Shown in pieces: positions 15,390-23,936 of a stretch of DNA of 26,877 nucleotides (positions within the stretch are counted from its first letter, which is position 1; each line of letters begins with the position of its first letter). The stretch is taken from positions 1 to 26,877 of the forward strand of contig JAFGND010000081.1 of the NCBI GenBank assembly GCA_016927185.1, in the 5' to 3' direction. The notes beneath the pieces are model-generated. The model searched no databases and was not told the origin of the DNA. It saw only the letters and a program-made list of their open reading frames with translations. Both the position numbers and the translations under genes were made by a program. The stretch comes from Candidatus Coatesiibacteriota bacterium. Its GTDB lineage: Bacteria > JAFGND01.

Positions 15390-16424
15390 TCATTTCTTTT
15401 CAAGCACTTTTCCATTAATGTCCCAGCTTGTAAAAGAATCTTTAACTATTTTTCCTTCCTTGTATATACATTCAACTTTCTTCTTTCCATTTTCATAAAA
15501 TTGTTTGTGTTGCCCTGTTAAAATACCTCTTCTGAAAGTTGTAAGCCTTTCTATTTGTCCATTGGTATAGTATCTTATCATTTGCCCATCAGGGACACCA
15601 TCGAAGTTTTTTTGCATATTGTGTACGAAAAAGGGAACAAGCTTTGCTTTAAATCCTTCCTTCTTGGCATCTTCTTTGCTTAATTCAATATATACTGCTG
15701 ATCTCTCCGCTTTCCCATTGCTATAATAAAAGACAGCCTTTCCAATTAGTTGCCTGTTCTTTATTATCATTGAAATAAATTTCTTTTTATTTTCATAAGT
15801 TCCAGAAACTTCTCCATTACCAACAGGGAATGTTGCCTTGAATGATATTCCAAGGGAGTCTTTACCTGTCCATTCTCCAACTGGAAAGTCATCCTTGAAG
15901 TTTCCAGTCGCTCTTAATTGAGAGTTTGCATAGTAATAAATCCATTTGTCTTGCTTCTTTCCATAATAATAAGAACCTTTTGATTCAAGATTTCCATTTA
16001 AGTAATATAGTTCCCATATGCTATATGGCTTGCCTTTCTTGAACATCCCTTTTGATTTTAATTTATCTCCATCATACCAGGATTTATAGGGTCCATCTTG
16101 AATATCTTGCCTGAAATTTGCTTCTTCCGATTTTTTTCCGTCCTTTGTAAATATCGTCCATAGACTGTCTTTTTTTCCATTATAATATTTGCCTGTGGCA
16201 TATAGTTTCTTGTCAGGGAAATATACTTTCCATATTCCATGCTTAACAGGTTTCCCTTTATCTGAGGTCATAACTGGTCCTCTTTCGAAAAAACCTCCTT
16301 CCATCTTGTATTCTTTCACACTTTTATCAGTAGAAATTACTTTTGCTTCTTTCTTTGTCATTTTATTACAGGATATTGATTGAATAAAGAAAATCAAGCC
16401 AGACAGAAGTAAAATTATTCTCAT
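15390..16424 (-). CDS. MORN-repeat lipoprotein
   Basis: This 344-residue protein has a hydrophobic N-terminus (residues 3-14) ending in a lipobox-like S-I-S-C (C19), with N at +2. That suggests a lipid anchor, probably in the outer membrane. The body is a series of bacterial MORN-variant repeats (PF07661 type): HGIWKVYFPDKKLYATGKY, DGPYKSWYDGDKLKSKG, IWELYYLNGNLESKG, DKWIYYYANSQLRATG, and near the end DGQMIRYYTNGQIER and GQHKQFYENGKKK. Such repeats form an elongated beta sheet; ligands are generally unknown. The frame extends three codons upstream to a TTG, but ATG 16424 is preferred. There is no Shine-Dalgarno. A TTGACA box at 16454-16459 and AATTGA at 16430-16435 lie just upstream. Confidence 0.85.
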   Translation of the reverse strand: MRIILLLSGLIFFIQSISCNKMTKKEAKVISTDKSVKEYKMEGGFFERGPVMTSDKGKPVKHGIWKVYFPDKKLYATGKYYNGKKDSLWTIFTKDGKKSEEANFRQDIQDGPYKSWYDGDKLKSKGMFKKGKPYSIWELYYLNGNLESKGSYYYGKKQDKWIYYYANSQLRATGNFKDDFPVGEWTGKDSLGISFKATFPVGNGEVSGTYENKKKFISMIIKNRQLIGKAVFYYSNGKAERSAVYIELSKEDAKKEGFKAKLVPFFVHNMQKNFDGVPDGQMIRYYTNGQIERLTTFRRGILTGQHKQFYENGKKKVECIYKEGKIVKDSFTSWDINGKVLEKK

Positions 16425-16429
16425 AATGC

Positions 16430-16459
16430 TCAATTTTTCATATAATGATGTTTTGTCAA
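16430..16459 (-). promoter_or_regulatory. putative promoter of the MORN lipoprotein gene
   Basis: TTGACA at 16459-16454, 18-nt spacer, AATTGA at 16435-16430, then only 5 nt to ATG 16424. The spacing would place the transcription start at or next to the start codon. Confidence 0.4.
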
Positions 16460-16510
16460 GAATGTATATCTTAAATAGTCAGTTATGTTATATTTCAAAT
16501 GGAGATTAAT

Positions 16511-17728
16511 TTATAAATCATTTGAAGAATATCTAGCTATTATACCAGTTGCTGAACCATCAGAATAGTATGGCTTGAATTTGAAGTCCATTAGATAAGA
16601 TACGAAATTCCTATCCATGTCTTTATCACCTGTAGACTGGATGAGAATCACTTTTTCCACTTTTCCTCTAGAACTTATATAAATATCAGCTATGAATGCT
16701 GTTTGATAAGCACTCTTATCAGAATAATAACCGGTTTTAGCTTCACTTCTTTTTTTAGATGTATCAGCAGGATACTTTGAAGGTTTGCTTATTATTGAAA
16801 GACTTGAGAATGATGTTCTTAAATAAGTTTCTTTGCTGTCTCTATGACCCTTATCTTGTGCTATGCTCGAAGGTTTTTCTTTAGCTGTTTCCATACTGCT
16901 TTCTTCATCATCAGATATTTCTCTGTCTTTTGATAATTTTGATCCAGCTATATCTTTTTTTCTTTTATTCTGGTCATCCAGATTCTCCGCAGGTGCAGTT
17001 GGAGTTTCTATCTTGTACATCTGTCTTGGAGTTCTGGCTAGTGAAGGAGTAACTGGAGCTGAGCCCGCTTTTTGAGAACCAAAGCTTTCTGTTTCATTTT
17101 TTGAAAAATCTTCTACTGATAATTTTGGCTGATCCGAGGATTTCATTTCGTCTGCTGATTTGTAAATTTCACCAGTAGATGTTTCTCTTCTCAAGGGATC
17201 TTTTTCCTGGGATTTTTCAGTTTTCTTGTAAGGTTTAAAACCGTTTCTTTCTTCTGTTCTGGTTTCTTCCTCTGCTGGAGATTGATCAGGAAGAGTACTT
17301 TTGAAACTGTCCTTTTTTTCTACTTGCTGAACAAATTTGCTTGAGGTTTCAGGTTCAGTCAATTCCTTAGTTCTACCTTTTATCATAATGAAAGCAATTA
17401 TTAAAACTGCAGCTGGTACTAATGCCAGTCTTAGAGGGTATGCTTTCAAATAATCAAGTATTTCCGCAAACAGGTTTTTCTTCTTTTTTTCATATTTAGT
17501 ATTCAAACCAAGTGTATTCATTATTATCATTTTATTTTCGGCAAATTCTTTTATTGAAGGATTATCCATCGGCTTCTTGAATGCTTCATCAATCATTCTC
17601 ATGCTTTCAAGATATTTCCTGCAATTAGCGCATTCCCTTAAATGATTATTTACTTTCACTACATCTTGACTAGATAATTCATTATCTATGAAAGCGCTTG
17701 CCAACAGATGAAATTCTTTGCAATTCAT
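16511..17728 (-). CDS. zinc-finger anti-sigma factor with a C-terminal TonB-C-like domain
   Basis: This is a three-part protein of 405 residues. The N-terminus is a zf-HC2/ZAS anti-sigma domain: C3, then H29, C33 and C36 in HLRECANC, with the usual FIDNELSS start. A membrane segment follows at about residues 97-117. A long, low-complexity periplasmic region (about 120-335) is rich in Ser, Lys, Glu and Pro. The last 65 residues (FIADIYISSRGKVEKVIL, then QSTGDKDMDRNF and FKFKPYYSDG) match the TonB C-terminal fold. The gene is coupled to the sigma factor by an ATGA overlap, the classic arrangement in which the anti-sigma binds and inhibits its sigma. The TonB-like end suggests sensing or contact with outer-membrane components. 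It lacks the TonB N-terminal TM/Pro-rich layout, so it is not a normal TonB. Confidence 0.85.
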   Translation of the reverse strand: MNCKEFHLLASAFIDNELSSQDVVKVNNHLRECANCRKYLESMRMIDEAFKKPMDNPSIKEFAENKMIIMNTLGLNTKYEKKKKNLFAEILDYLKAYPLRLALVPAAVLIIAFIMIKGRTKELTEPETSSKFVQQVEKKDSFKSTLPDQSPAEEETRTEERNGFKPYKKTEKSQEKDPLRRETSTGEIYKSADEMKSSDQPKLSVEDFSKNETESFGSQKAGSAPVTPSLARTPRQMYKIETPTAPAENLDDQNKRKKDIAGSKLSKDREISDDEESSMETAKEKPSSIAQDKGHRDSKETYLRTSFSSLSIISKPSKYPADTSKKRSEAKTGYYSDKSAYQTAFIADIYISSRGKVEKVILIQSTGDKDMDRNFVSYLMDFKFKPYYSDGSATGIIARYSSNDL

Positions 17729-18291
17729 ATCATTAACTCTCTCAGGAAAAATTGTAATTTCTCTCTTGCTCTTGCAAGTCTTGACATAACTGTACCTTCA
17801 GGAATTGATAATACTGATGCAATATCCTTATAGCTCATCTCTTCCTGAACTCTTAAAACAAAAACGGCTCTATAATCTGGTTGAAGTTTCTCAATTGCTG
17901 CCTTGAGTTTTTCTTCAAATTCAGCATTCAGAAGTTCTCTTGCTGGTTTTTCACAATCAGCGAGGAGATCGTCCGGATTTTCTAGGCTATCAAGATAAAC
18001 CATTTCCTGCCCCTGGTTTCTCCTGTTATAGGTTTTTATTGCTGCATTATAAGCTATTCTGTATAGCCAAAGATAGAAAGATCTTTTAATATCAAACTGG
18101 TCAAGTGCTCTGTAAGCTAAAACGAAAGCATCTTGAACAGCATCTAAGGCATCATCTCTGTTAAGCAGGATTTTATAGGCTAGTTGATATAGTATCGGTT
18201 GATATCTATCAACTATTTCTCCGAAAGCTTCTGTATCACCTGCTCGTATGTCTGCCACTGTCTTTCTATCAGCTTCATCTCTAGCTTTCAT
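17725..18291 (-). CDS. ECF-type RNA polymerase sigma factor
   Basis: This 188-residue sigma-70-family protein has only regions 2 and 4. Region 2 includes ALDAVQDAFVLAYRALDQFD and YLWLYRIAYNAA. Region 4 has the helix-turn-helix YKDIASVLSIPEGTVMSRLARARE. Length and layout match ECF sigma factors of the RpoE/SigW type, and the coupled anti-sigma gene confirms the assignment. A stop codon lies two codons upstream of ATG 18291, fixing the start. A GGAGG is present but 17 nt away, too far for normal use. I see no clear ECF-type autoregulatory promoter with confidence. Target genes are unknown; the MORN lipoprotein downstream is a candidate. Confidence 0.93.
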   Translation of the reverse strand: MKARDEADRKTVADIRAGDTEAFGEIVDRYQPILYQLAYKILLNRDDALDAVQDAFVLAYRALDQFDIKRSFYLWLYRIAYNAAIKTYNRRNQGQEMVYLDSLENPDDLLADCEKPARELLNAEFEEKLKAAIEKLQPDYRAVFVLRVQEEMSYKDIASVLSIPEGTVMSRLARAREKLQFFLRELMI

Positions 18292-18409
18292 TAGTTAATA
18301 TCTTATAACCTCCAATAATATTCCAGGAAATGTTAACGTAGTAAAAAAATATTTAGTTTTAGGCAATGAAAAATAGAAAAACAGTTTTATCTTTACAAAC
18401 AAATCTAAT

Positions 18410-19387
18410 ATGCTTGTTAATGGCATCATGTATAGTATATTGTTCACAAATGTAGGAAAACATTGTGAAATAATCCAATATTTTAAATCAAATGGATTCA
18501 GGGTAACTGGAACTGATATTTATCAAGACAATTCAATTCCAGCTTCCTCTTGCTGCGATAGTTATTACAGGATTCCGTTTTATAAAGATAAATCATATGC
18601 AGCTGCAATTCTTGATATCTGTCTGGCGGAAGATGTTAAGTTGGTTTTTCCTTTATCCCATAATGACATCTTTATAATAGATGAGCAAAGGGATATTTTT
18701 AGAAAGAGTGGAGTTTTTCTTTTGTTACCAGAAAGAGATATTTTATTGAAATGCATGAATTTATGGGAAAGGTTTATTGCCTTCAGGCACTTGAGTGTTC
18801 CTACTCCACAGACATGGTTACCATCTCAAATCAGCATTTCCAAATTCGATTATCCCTTATACTTCAAATCTATAGATTCTTTAAGTCAATACCCAAATCA
18901 GATTGTGAAAAATGCCAGGGAATTAAACTTTTTCCTTTCTGAATGCAAGGCTTCAGTAATTCAGGAAATAATTACTGGAAAGGAATACGTAATAAATATA
19001 CTTTCAGATATTCGGGGAAGAGTTGTTTCATTGTATCCGGTAAATGTAAACATAAGGAAAACTTCAAATACCAGGATTTTTACTTTGGAGAAATCTAATG
19101 ATATATTCAGAAAGATTTCCGATATTGCAGTTCTCTTCGAATTGACTGGTCCATCTTCAATAAAATTCATATATAATGAGGAAAATGAAAAAAGTTATAT
19201 AATAAGTATAAAACCGGGTTTTGATAATTCTGTTTTGTTAACTATGAAAGCTGGACCATTCTATGCAAAAGCATTCAAGTCATTCATAAAAGGATGGGAT
19301 ATATTGCCAAATGCAGATGATCATAATTTGAATATGTCAATGTTTTTTTATGAAAAACCTTTTTTCTACCAGAACAAGAATAAATGA
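18410..19387 (+). CDS. ATP-grasp enzyme of unknown substrate
   Basis: This protein of 325 residues (319 if translation starts at the second ATG, 18428) resembles carbamoyl-phosphate-synthase-like/PylC-like ATP-grasp proteins. The N-terminal Rossmann-type pre-ATP-grasp domain reads SILFTNVGKHCEIIQYFK followed by VTGTDI. The ATP-grasp domain includes FDYPLYFKSI and VIQEIITGKEYVINILSD (Q185 region), followed by a short, weaker C-terminal part. ATP-grasp enzymes join a carboxylate to an amine or thiol through an acyl-phosphate. No adjacent substrate-specific gene identifies the product. The upstream region has no Shine-Dalgarno. TTTACA, 17 nt, TGTTAA and then 7 nt to ATG 18428 favours the second methionine and possibly a leaderless transcript. 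It overlaps the HAD gene as ATGA. Confidence 0.82.
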   Translation: MLVNGIMYSILFTNVGKHCEIIQYFKSNGFRVTGTDIYQDNSIPASSCCDSYYRIPFYKDKSYAAAILDICLAEDVKLVFPLSHNDIFIIDEQRDIFRKSGVFLLLPERDILLKCMNLWERFIAFRHLSVPTPQTWLPSQISISKFDYPLYFKSIDSLSQYPNQIVKNARELNFFLSECKASVIQEIITGKEYVINILSDIRGRVVSLYPVNVNIRKTSNTRIFTLEKSNDIFRKISDIAVLFELTGPSSIKFIYNEENEKSYIISIKPGFDNSVLLTMKAGPFYAKAFKSFIKGWDILPNADDHNLNMSMFFYEKPFFYQNKNK

Positions 19388-20076
19388 TAAGATCGATTAT
19401 TTTTGATTTAGATGATACTTTGTTTCCGGAGATGGAATACATACATAGTGGATTTAGAAAAGTCTCCAGTTTTCTAAGCGAGAATACAAAAATAAATTCC
19501 AAGGTCATTTTTGATGATTTAACTGGATCTAATATTTTCAAGGAAGATAAGTTACTATTCACAAGATTATTCAAAAAACTGAATATTGACAGGACGCTTT
19601 TAAAAGACTGTTTAGACTGCTATAGAAGCCATAAGCCTGATATCAGACTATCCAATGATACTGAAAGTCTATTAAGTATCTTGAAAAAAAGATATGATCT
19701 TTGCTTGATAACTGATGGACCTCCTCAGATTCAGAGAAGCAAGTCAATAGCTTTGGGGCTAGGTAGATTTTTTAAAATCCAGATATTTACTGAAATTTTT
19801 GGAAAAACTTATAGAAAGCCAAGTGTTTTACCATTTGTTTTAGCTATAAAAGAGCTAGAAGTATGTCCTTCGGAATGCATATACATAGGGGATGATCCTT
19901 TATTAGACTTTTCTGCACCAAGAGAAATTGGTATTTATTCAGTCAGACTTCAATATCCTGAACAAAAGCACTATATGGTTGAATCTGAATATGGATTAGA
20001 ACCAAACGAGACGATATGGGATATTGCTGCAATTCAAGGGATTATCAGGGAACGTTCTGATTTCACTATTATCTGA
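19384..20076 (+). CDS. HAD-superfamily hydrolase
   Basis: This 230-residue HAD protein has the four motifs. Motif I is FDLDDTLF (nucleophile D8, acid/base D10) and motif II is LITDG (T110). Motif III is K145 in YRKPS, and motif IV is IGDDPLLDF (169-177). A small helical cap lies between motifs I and II, as in subfamily I phosphatases. It probably hydrolyses a phosphorylated small metabolite. Translational coupling to the ATP-grasp gene by a 4-nt overlap means the two probably act in one short pathway, for example activation or ligation followed by dephosphorylation; that is inference. The 3' end overlaps the convergent sortase gene by 8 nt, with no terminator visible. Confidence 0.88.
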   Translation: MIRSIIFDLDDTLFPEMEYIHSGFRKVSSFLSENTKINSKVIFDDLTGSNIFKEDKLLFTRLFKKLNIDRTLLKDCLDCYRSHKPDIRLSNDTESLLSILKKRYDLCLITDGPPQIQRSKSIALGLGRFFKIQIFTEIFGKTYRKPSVLPFVLAIKELEVCPSECIYIGDDPLLDFSAPREIGIYSVRLQYPEQKHYMVESEYGLEPNETIWDIAAIQGIIRERSDFTII

Positions 20077-23000
20077 CAACAAGCAACTTTCCTATAGATG
20101 CAACCTTGTTTCCATAAGAATCAATTGCAGAAACCTTGAAGAAGTATATTCCATTAGATATGGAATCTCCCTCATTATCCTTTCCATCCCAATATACTTG
20201 ATTATATCCTTCATTTCCCCTTATAGAGATGGTTTTTATTAATCGTCCTTTTACAGTCCTGAGCTCAATAGTTGTATTTCCTGATTTTGTTTGAAGCCAT
20301 GTTAGATAAGTGTATCTTTTCATAGGATTTGGATAAGCAAGCAGATCCTTCAGTTTGAATCCCTCTTCCTGAACATTTACATTTATTGAGGTAATTTCTG
20401 TGTTTCCAAAATTATCACTAGCCCTAACTTTCAGATTATGTTTCCCGCTGGAAAGATAACAGGGATAAAATAGTCGTCCTTTCCTGTAGCTTCCTGTATC
20501 ATATTCGAAATATCTGGATATATCTATTTTTCTTTTTTCATCATTATCTATAGTAAGAACTATTTGCTGTCCATTTTTTCCAGTCATATTAATACCATGC
20601 TCATCTTCAGCTCTTATTTCAAGTGTAAATCTTTCTGCTATGGGTATATAATCATACATTTCTTGATTGTTATAATAGAATTTTACAGTTGGGGGAGTTG
20701 TATCAGAGGATGATTCTTGAGATTCCTTTATGATGACATCTGCAATATAGCCAATTGCCTCATATTTATTATTATATGCATATGCATAGACTTGTCCCTT
20801 ATTGCCTTTGGTTAAATCAGAAGGGGAATAGAATTCAATTTCAAATTTACCATTCTTGATTTCACAGCTTCCAGAATAAATTCTTGAAGGTTGCTTGAGA
20901 TATTTAAGGGAGTCACTTCTATCAAATGTATATTCAGTTTGCTCTCTAAGAGAATCGAATATTGTTATGAATAACATTCCATTGTTGAAAGGAGCTTCAC
21001 CATTTACTTTTGATAAATGCTTTTCTTTTATCGTATTTGCTGGATGAAGAACCATATTGAAACTAAGTTTCTGGAACGTGAATATTTGTGCAGGATCACC
21101 GAACAGGCAATATCTGTGATTATTGGCTCTATTTGATGCTTTCTCCTTCCCAAGGCTGATTGCATCTCCTATCCTTGTATCCGGTTCATAAAGATATTCA
21201 ATTATTGATTTAAATAGAAAGTCATTCGATAAAGGAGAAGTTGGTCTGCTTGCAGCAAAAGTTGCTATTGTTGCCCCGTCATTCTTAAGAACAGTAAGCT
21301 CACCCAATGAATCATAGGTTGGATTATCAAAATCAGCAACATCACATGAAGCACATAACCAGAATGGAAGTTTATGTATATTGTTTAGTCTCGATATATC
21401 ATCTATTCTGAATAATCTCTCATGTGCTATTGAATTAAAGCCACCATGTCCAAAATAAAGAAAAAGATTGCAGCCATTATTTAAATGGTATATGAAATCC
21501 TCTGTCGCTTCTGGTTTATATCTATCTATCCGTTGATATTCAATCATATATAATTTTTGAGATAACTGAGAGTGAGGAATATAATTCTGATAGATTTCCT
21601 CTGTGCTTCTTGTATGAGAAACTTCTGTGTCATCTTCTGCAGTATCGAAATCATCTGCAACTAAAAGTGCTCTGTTTCTCCACTTCCCGAAATATCTGGA
21701 TTTATCTTTTTGAAAAGACAGGGATTTCTTTACCCATGATTTCAAGTCATTTATGTTTTTAACAGGGATTCTTCCAATAGATACATCAAGATGATGAGCA
21801 TATTCATTTGTATAGAATATTGCAAAATACTCCTCAACTGATTCATGATTTATACTGTCAATAAATGGAGGAATGTATTGAACATCATTGTTACCCAGAT
21901 AATTCTTGAAATCATAGTTCCCGTTTCCTACCAGAAGGGCATACCTGGGTTTTGTGGAATAGTTTTCGAATGCATATTTCAAAAAATCTCTGATAGCTGT
22001 TGGGTCACCATTTCTTCCATATCCTATTTCAGAGTAAATTTTCTCAACAGGAATCAATGCTGTTTTGAGTCCTGTTTCATTATGATAAGAACATATGGGC
22101 TCCAGATAGTATACAAATGATTGTGGAGTTATAATGTAATATTTAGCTCCTTCAGTTAAAGATCTGAGATAATCAGGCTGATATTTTTTTATGCTGAAAG
22201 GCTTCTTCAGTTGAGTTTTATCTGACACGCAGAATCTTTGCTTTCCAAGAACATTTTCAGGTAACCTGAATGAGTATTCTTTTTTAGCTTTATCATATGT
22301 TCCATTTCTTAGCATCTTGAGGCTTTTATAATTAGTTGTTTCCCATATAAATGGTTGTTCGGAATTGATGTTTTTAAGCATTACCTTATAGTCTTTATCA
22401 GGAGAAGGAAGCAAGTATATGTCTTTTTGTGAATCTTGGAAATCAAGTGATCTGTAAAATACAATTTTGAACCAATCAAACAGCAAGACATCATTTGGAT
22501 CCCTGTCTCTTACTACAATGATTTCCATTAAGTTATCATCTTTCAGATTTTTTGCTTTTGCATATAAAAATGAGTTGCCTGGACCTCCTCTCCAAGTTGT
22601 ATCAAGTATTTCTTCATTATTTAGAACAATTTTTACATGATGATCATATAATGTCTTTGCATAAAAGACTAATAACAAATCAGCATCTGATTTTGTGGCA
22701 CCCAACTTGAATCTAATTATTTCGTTTTCTGAACCTGATTTTACGAAATTTTTCCATGAATAGTAATCACTTGTATGGAACTGGGAATCTCCCAGATAGA
22801 GGTTTTTTTCCAGGTGATTAACAGACAGGTAATCATTATCATAATTTTCTTCATTTCCTTCAAGATTGGCATCAGTATAACTTACTCTTTTTCCTTCATT
22901 TCCTCCAATAGCAAGAAAGTAATTATGCTCCCATGAATATTTATTACAGAAATATGAAAACTGGTTATTCAAGTCTAGCTCAAATCCCCTGTTGGTTATC

Positions 23001-23935
23001 CCATAGAATATTATCTTATCACTTTTGTCAAATTTACCGTCATTACCATCGTCGATATATATCGGCATCTCTTCAAATACCGGTTTGATTGAATCTGGTT
23101 TTTCAATCAGTTCCTGGTGGCCACCATCAAATAACTGGATTTTGGCAGGATCCAGGGTAGAAGGATTTATTCCTGCTTTTTCCAGATCATCATATGTTAT
23201 TTCATATAGACCTGTTCCATAGTTTTGTAATGGCAAGTAACTGTTTTCTGTGAAATTTGTATCTCTTATACATATTTCAAGCCATTCAGATGCTTTCTTG
23301 AAGGGATCTTCCGGTGCCTTATGGTGCACATTCTTGTACCAACCAATACATTGTGAATAATTAATGATCCCTTTTTTCAGAATACTGTCTTCATCTATCT
23401 GGATTAACTTATGATATGAATTGGCAGGGAATCTTATCTCTATTTCAATTTCATCATATTCCAATAACTTGTTCTTCTTTACAATCAAGGGATGAATCTC
23501 AAGAATGGCAGTGTTTATTCCCCTCCATTTGCCTGAATACTTCATAGAAACAACTTCATTATTTTCAATGTAATTTCTGGGTTTCTTATTTTCATAAAAT
23601 GAAGGTAATGAGGAGAAAATACTTCTTGCATCCTTCAGTTTATAGTTTAAAGTGAATTTTCTTGATAAAGGAAGACCTATTGTCAGTTTTTTTACTGGCA
23701 AGATTCTTTTTCCTTCTTCATATTCCAAATCAGCATTTTTAATTTTATAGATAATTTCTTTTTTGGAAGTCGTTTCTTTCTTGATTGGGAGGGGTTTATA
23801 GATAATTCTTATGCTGTTTTCTGATTGGTATATTTTCAAATCATTATCAATCTTGCCATTCTTGATTGAACTTAGGTCTTGGTCTTTTATTAGCGTAATG
23901 AGGAAGAATGTTAACAGACAAGCAATAATTTTCAT
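20069..23935 (-). CDS. porU: PorU-like C25-family cysteine peptidase/sortase of the type IX secretion system
   Basis: This 1288-residue protein has a signal peptide (MKIIACLLTFFLITLI). An N-terminal region follows with gingipain/PorU-like strands (ILEIHPLIVKKNKLLEYDEI). The C25 domain spans about residues 600-960, with catalytic H830 in LYFGHGGFNS and nucleophile C864 in CASCDVADFDNPTYDSLGE. The SCD..DFD-P and GE pattern matches PorU (TATCEF-like) better than gingipains. After an Ig-like linker, the C-terminus (LAYPNPMKRYTYL, LRTVKGRLIKTI and NGIYFFKVSAID) is a FlgD/T9SS-type beta-sandwich. PorU cleaves the sorting domain from T9SS cargo and joins the new C-terminus to LPS on the cell surface. 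It starts 1 nt after the O-antigen-ligase-like gene, with no ribosome binding site of its own. Gene identity is moderately sure, because other C25 proteins share this layout. Confidence 0.75.
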   Translation of the reverse strand: MKIIACLLTFFLITLIKDQDLSSIKNGKIDNDLKIYQSENSIRIIYKPLPIKKETTSKKEIIYKIKNADLEYEEGKRILPVKKLTIGLPLSRKFTLNYKLKDARSIFSSLPSFYENKKPRNYIENNEVVSMKYSGKWRGINTAILEIHPLIVKKNKLLEYDEIEIEIRFPANSYHKLIQIDEDSILKKGIINYSQCIGWYKNVHHKAPEDPFKKASEWLEICIRDTNFTENSYLPLQNYGTGLYEITYDDLEKAGINPSTLDPAKIQLFDGGHQELIEKPDSIKPVFEEMPIYIDDGNDGKFDKSDKIIFYGITNRGFELDLNNQFSYFCNKYSWEHNYFLAIGGNEGKRVSYTDANLEGNEENYDNDYLSVNHLEKNLYLGDSQFHTSDYYSWKNFVKSGSENEIIRFKLGATKSDADLLLVFYAKTLYDHHVKIVLNNEEILDTTWRGGPGNSFLYAKAKNLKDDNLMEIIVVRDRDPNDVLLFDWFKIVFYRSLDFQDSQKDIYLLPSPDKDYKVMLKNINSEQPFIWETTNYKSLKMLRNGTYDKAKKEYSFRLPENVLGKQRFCVSDKTQLKKPFSIKKYQPDYLRSLTEGAKYYIITPQSFVYYLEPICSYHNETGLKTALIPVEKIYSEIGYGRNGDPTAIRDFLKYAFENYSTKPRYALLVGNGNYDFKNYLGNNDVQYIPPFIDSINHESVEEYFAIFYTNEYAHHLDVSIGRIPVKNINDLKSWVKKSLSFQKDKSRYFGKWRNRALLVADDFDTAEDDTEVSHTRSTEEIYQNYIPHSQLSQKLYMIEYQRIDRYKPEATEDFIYHLNNGCNLFLYFGHGGFNSIAHERLFRIDDISRLNNIHKLPFWLCASCDVADFDNPTYDSLGELTVLKNDGATIATFAASRPTSPLSNDFLFKSIIEYLYEPDTRIGDAISLGKEKASNRANNHRYCLFGDPAQIFTFQKLSFNMVLHPANTIKEKHLSKVNGEAPFNNGMLFITIFDSLREQTEYTFDRSDSLKYLKQPSRIYSGSCEIKNGKFEIEFYSPSDLTKGNKGQVYAYAYNNKYEAIGYIADVIIKESQESSSDTTPPTVKFYYNNQEMYDYIPIAERFTLEIRAEDEHGINMTGKNGQQIVLTIDNDEKRKIDISRYFEYDTGSYRKGRLFYPCYLSSGKHNLKVRASDNFGNTEITSINVNVQEEGFKLKDLLAYPNPMKRYTYLTWLQTKSGNTTIELRTVKGRLIKTISIRGNEGYNQVYWDGKDNEGDSISNGIYFFKVSAIDSYGNKVASIGKLLVVR

Positions 23936-23936
23936 A

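Noticed and set aside
15365-15410. Terminator for the V-ATPase operon
   Set aside because: A short GAAAG/CTTTTC pairing is too weak and lies in the convergent gene; no T-tract-backed hairpin is present.
16425-16433. TTG start three codons upstream in the MORN lipoprotein gene
   Set aside because: ATG at 16424 gives a normal lipoprotein signal peptide; the TTG falls inside the putative -10 box.
19284-19574. Minus-strand frame across the ATP-grasp/HAD junction
   Set aside because: It lies opposite conserved HAD motif I and has no ribosome binding site.
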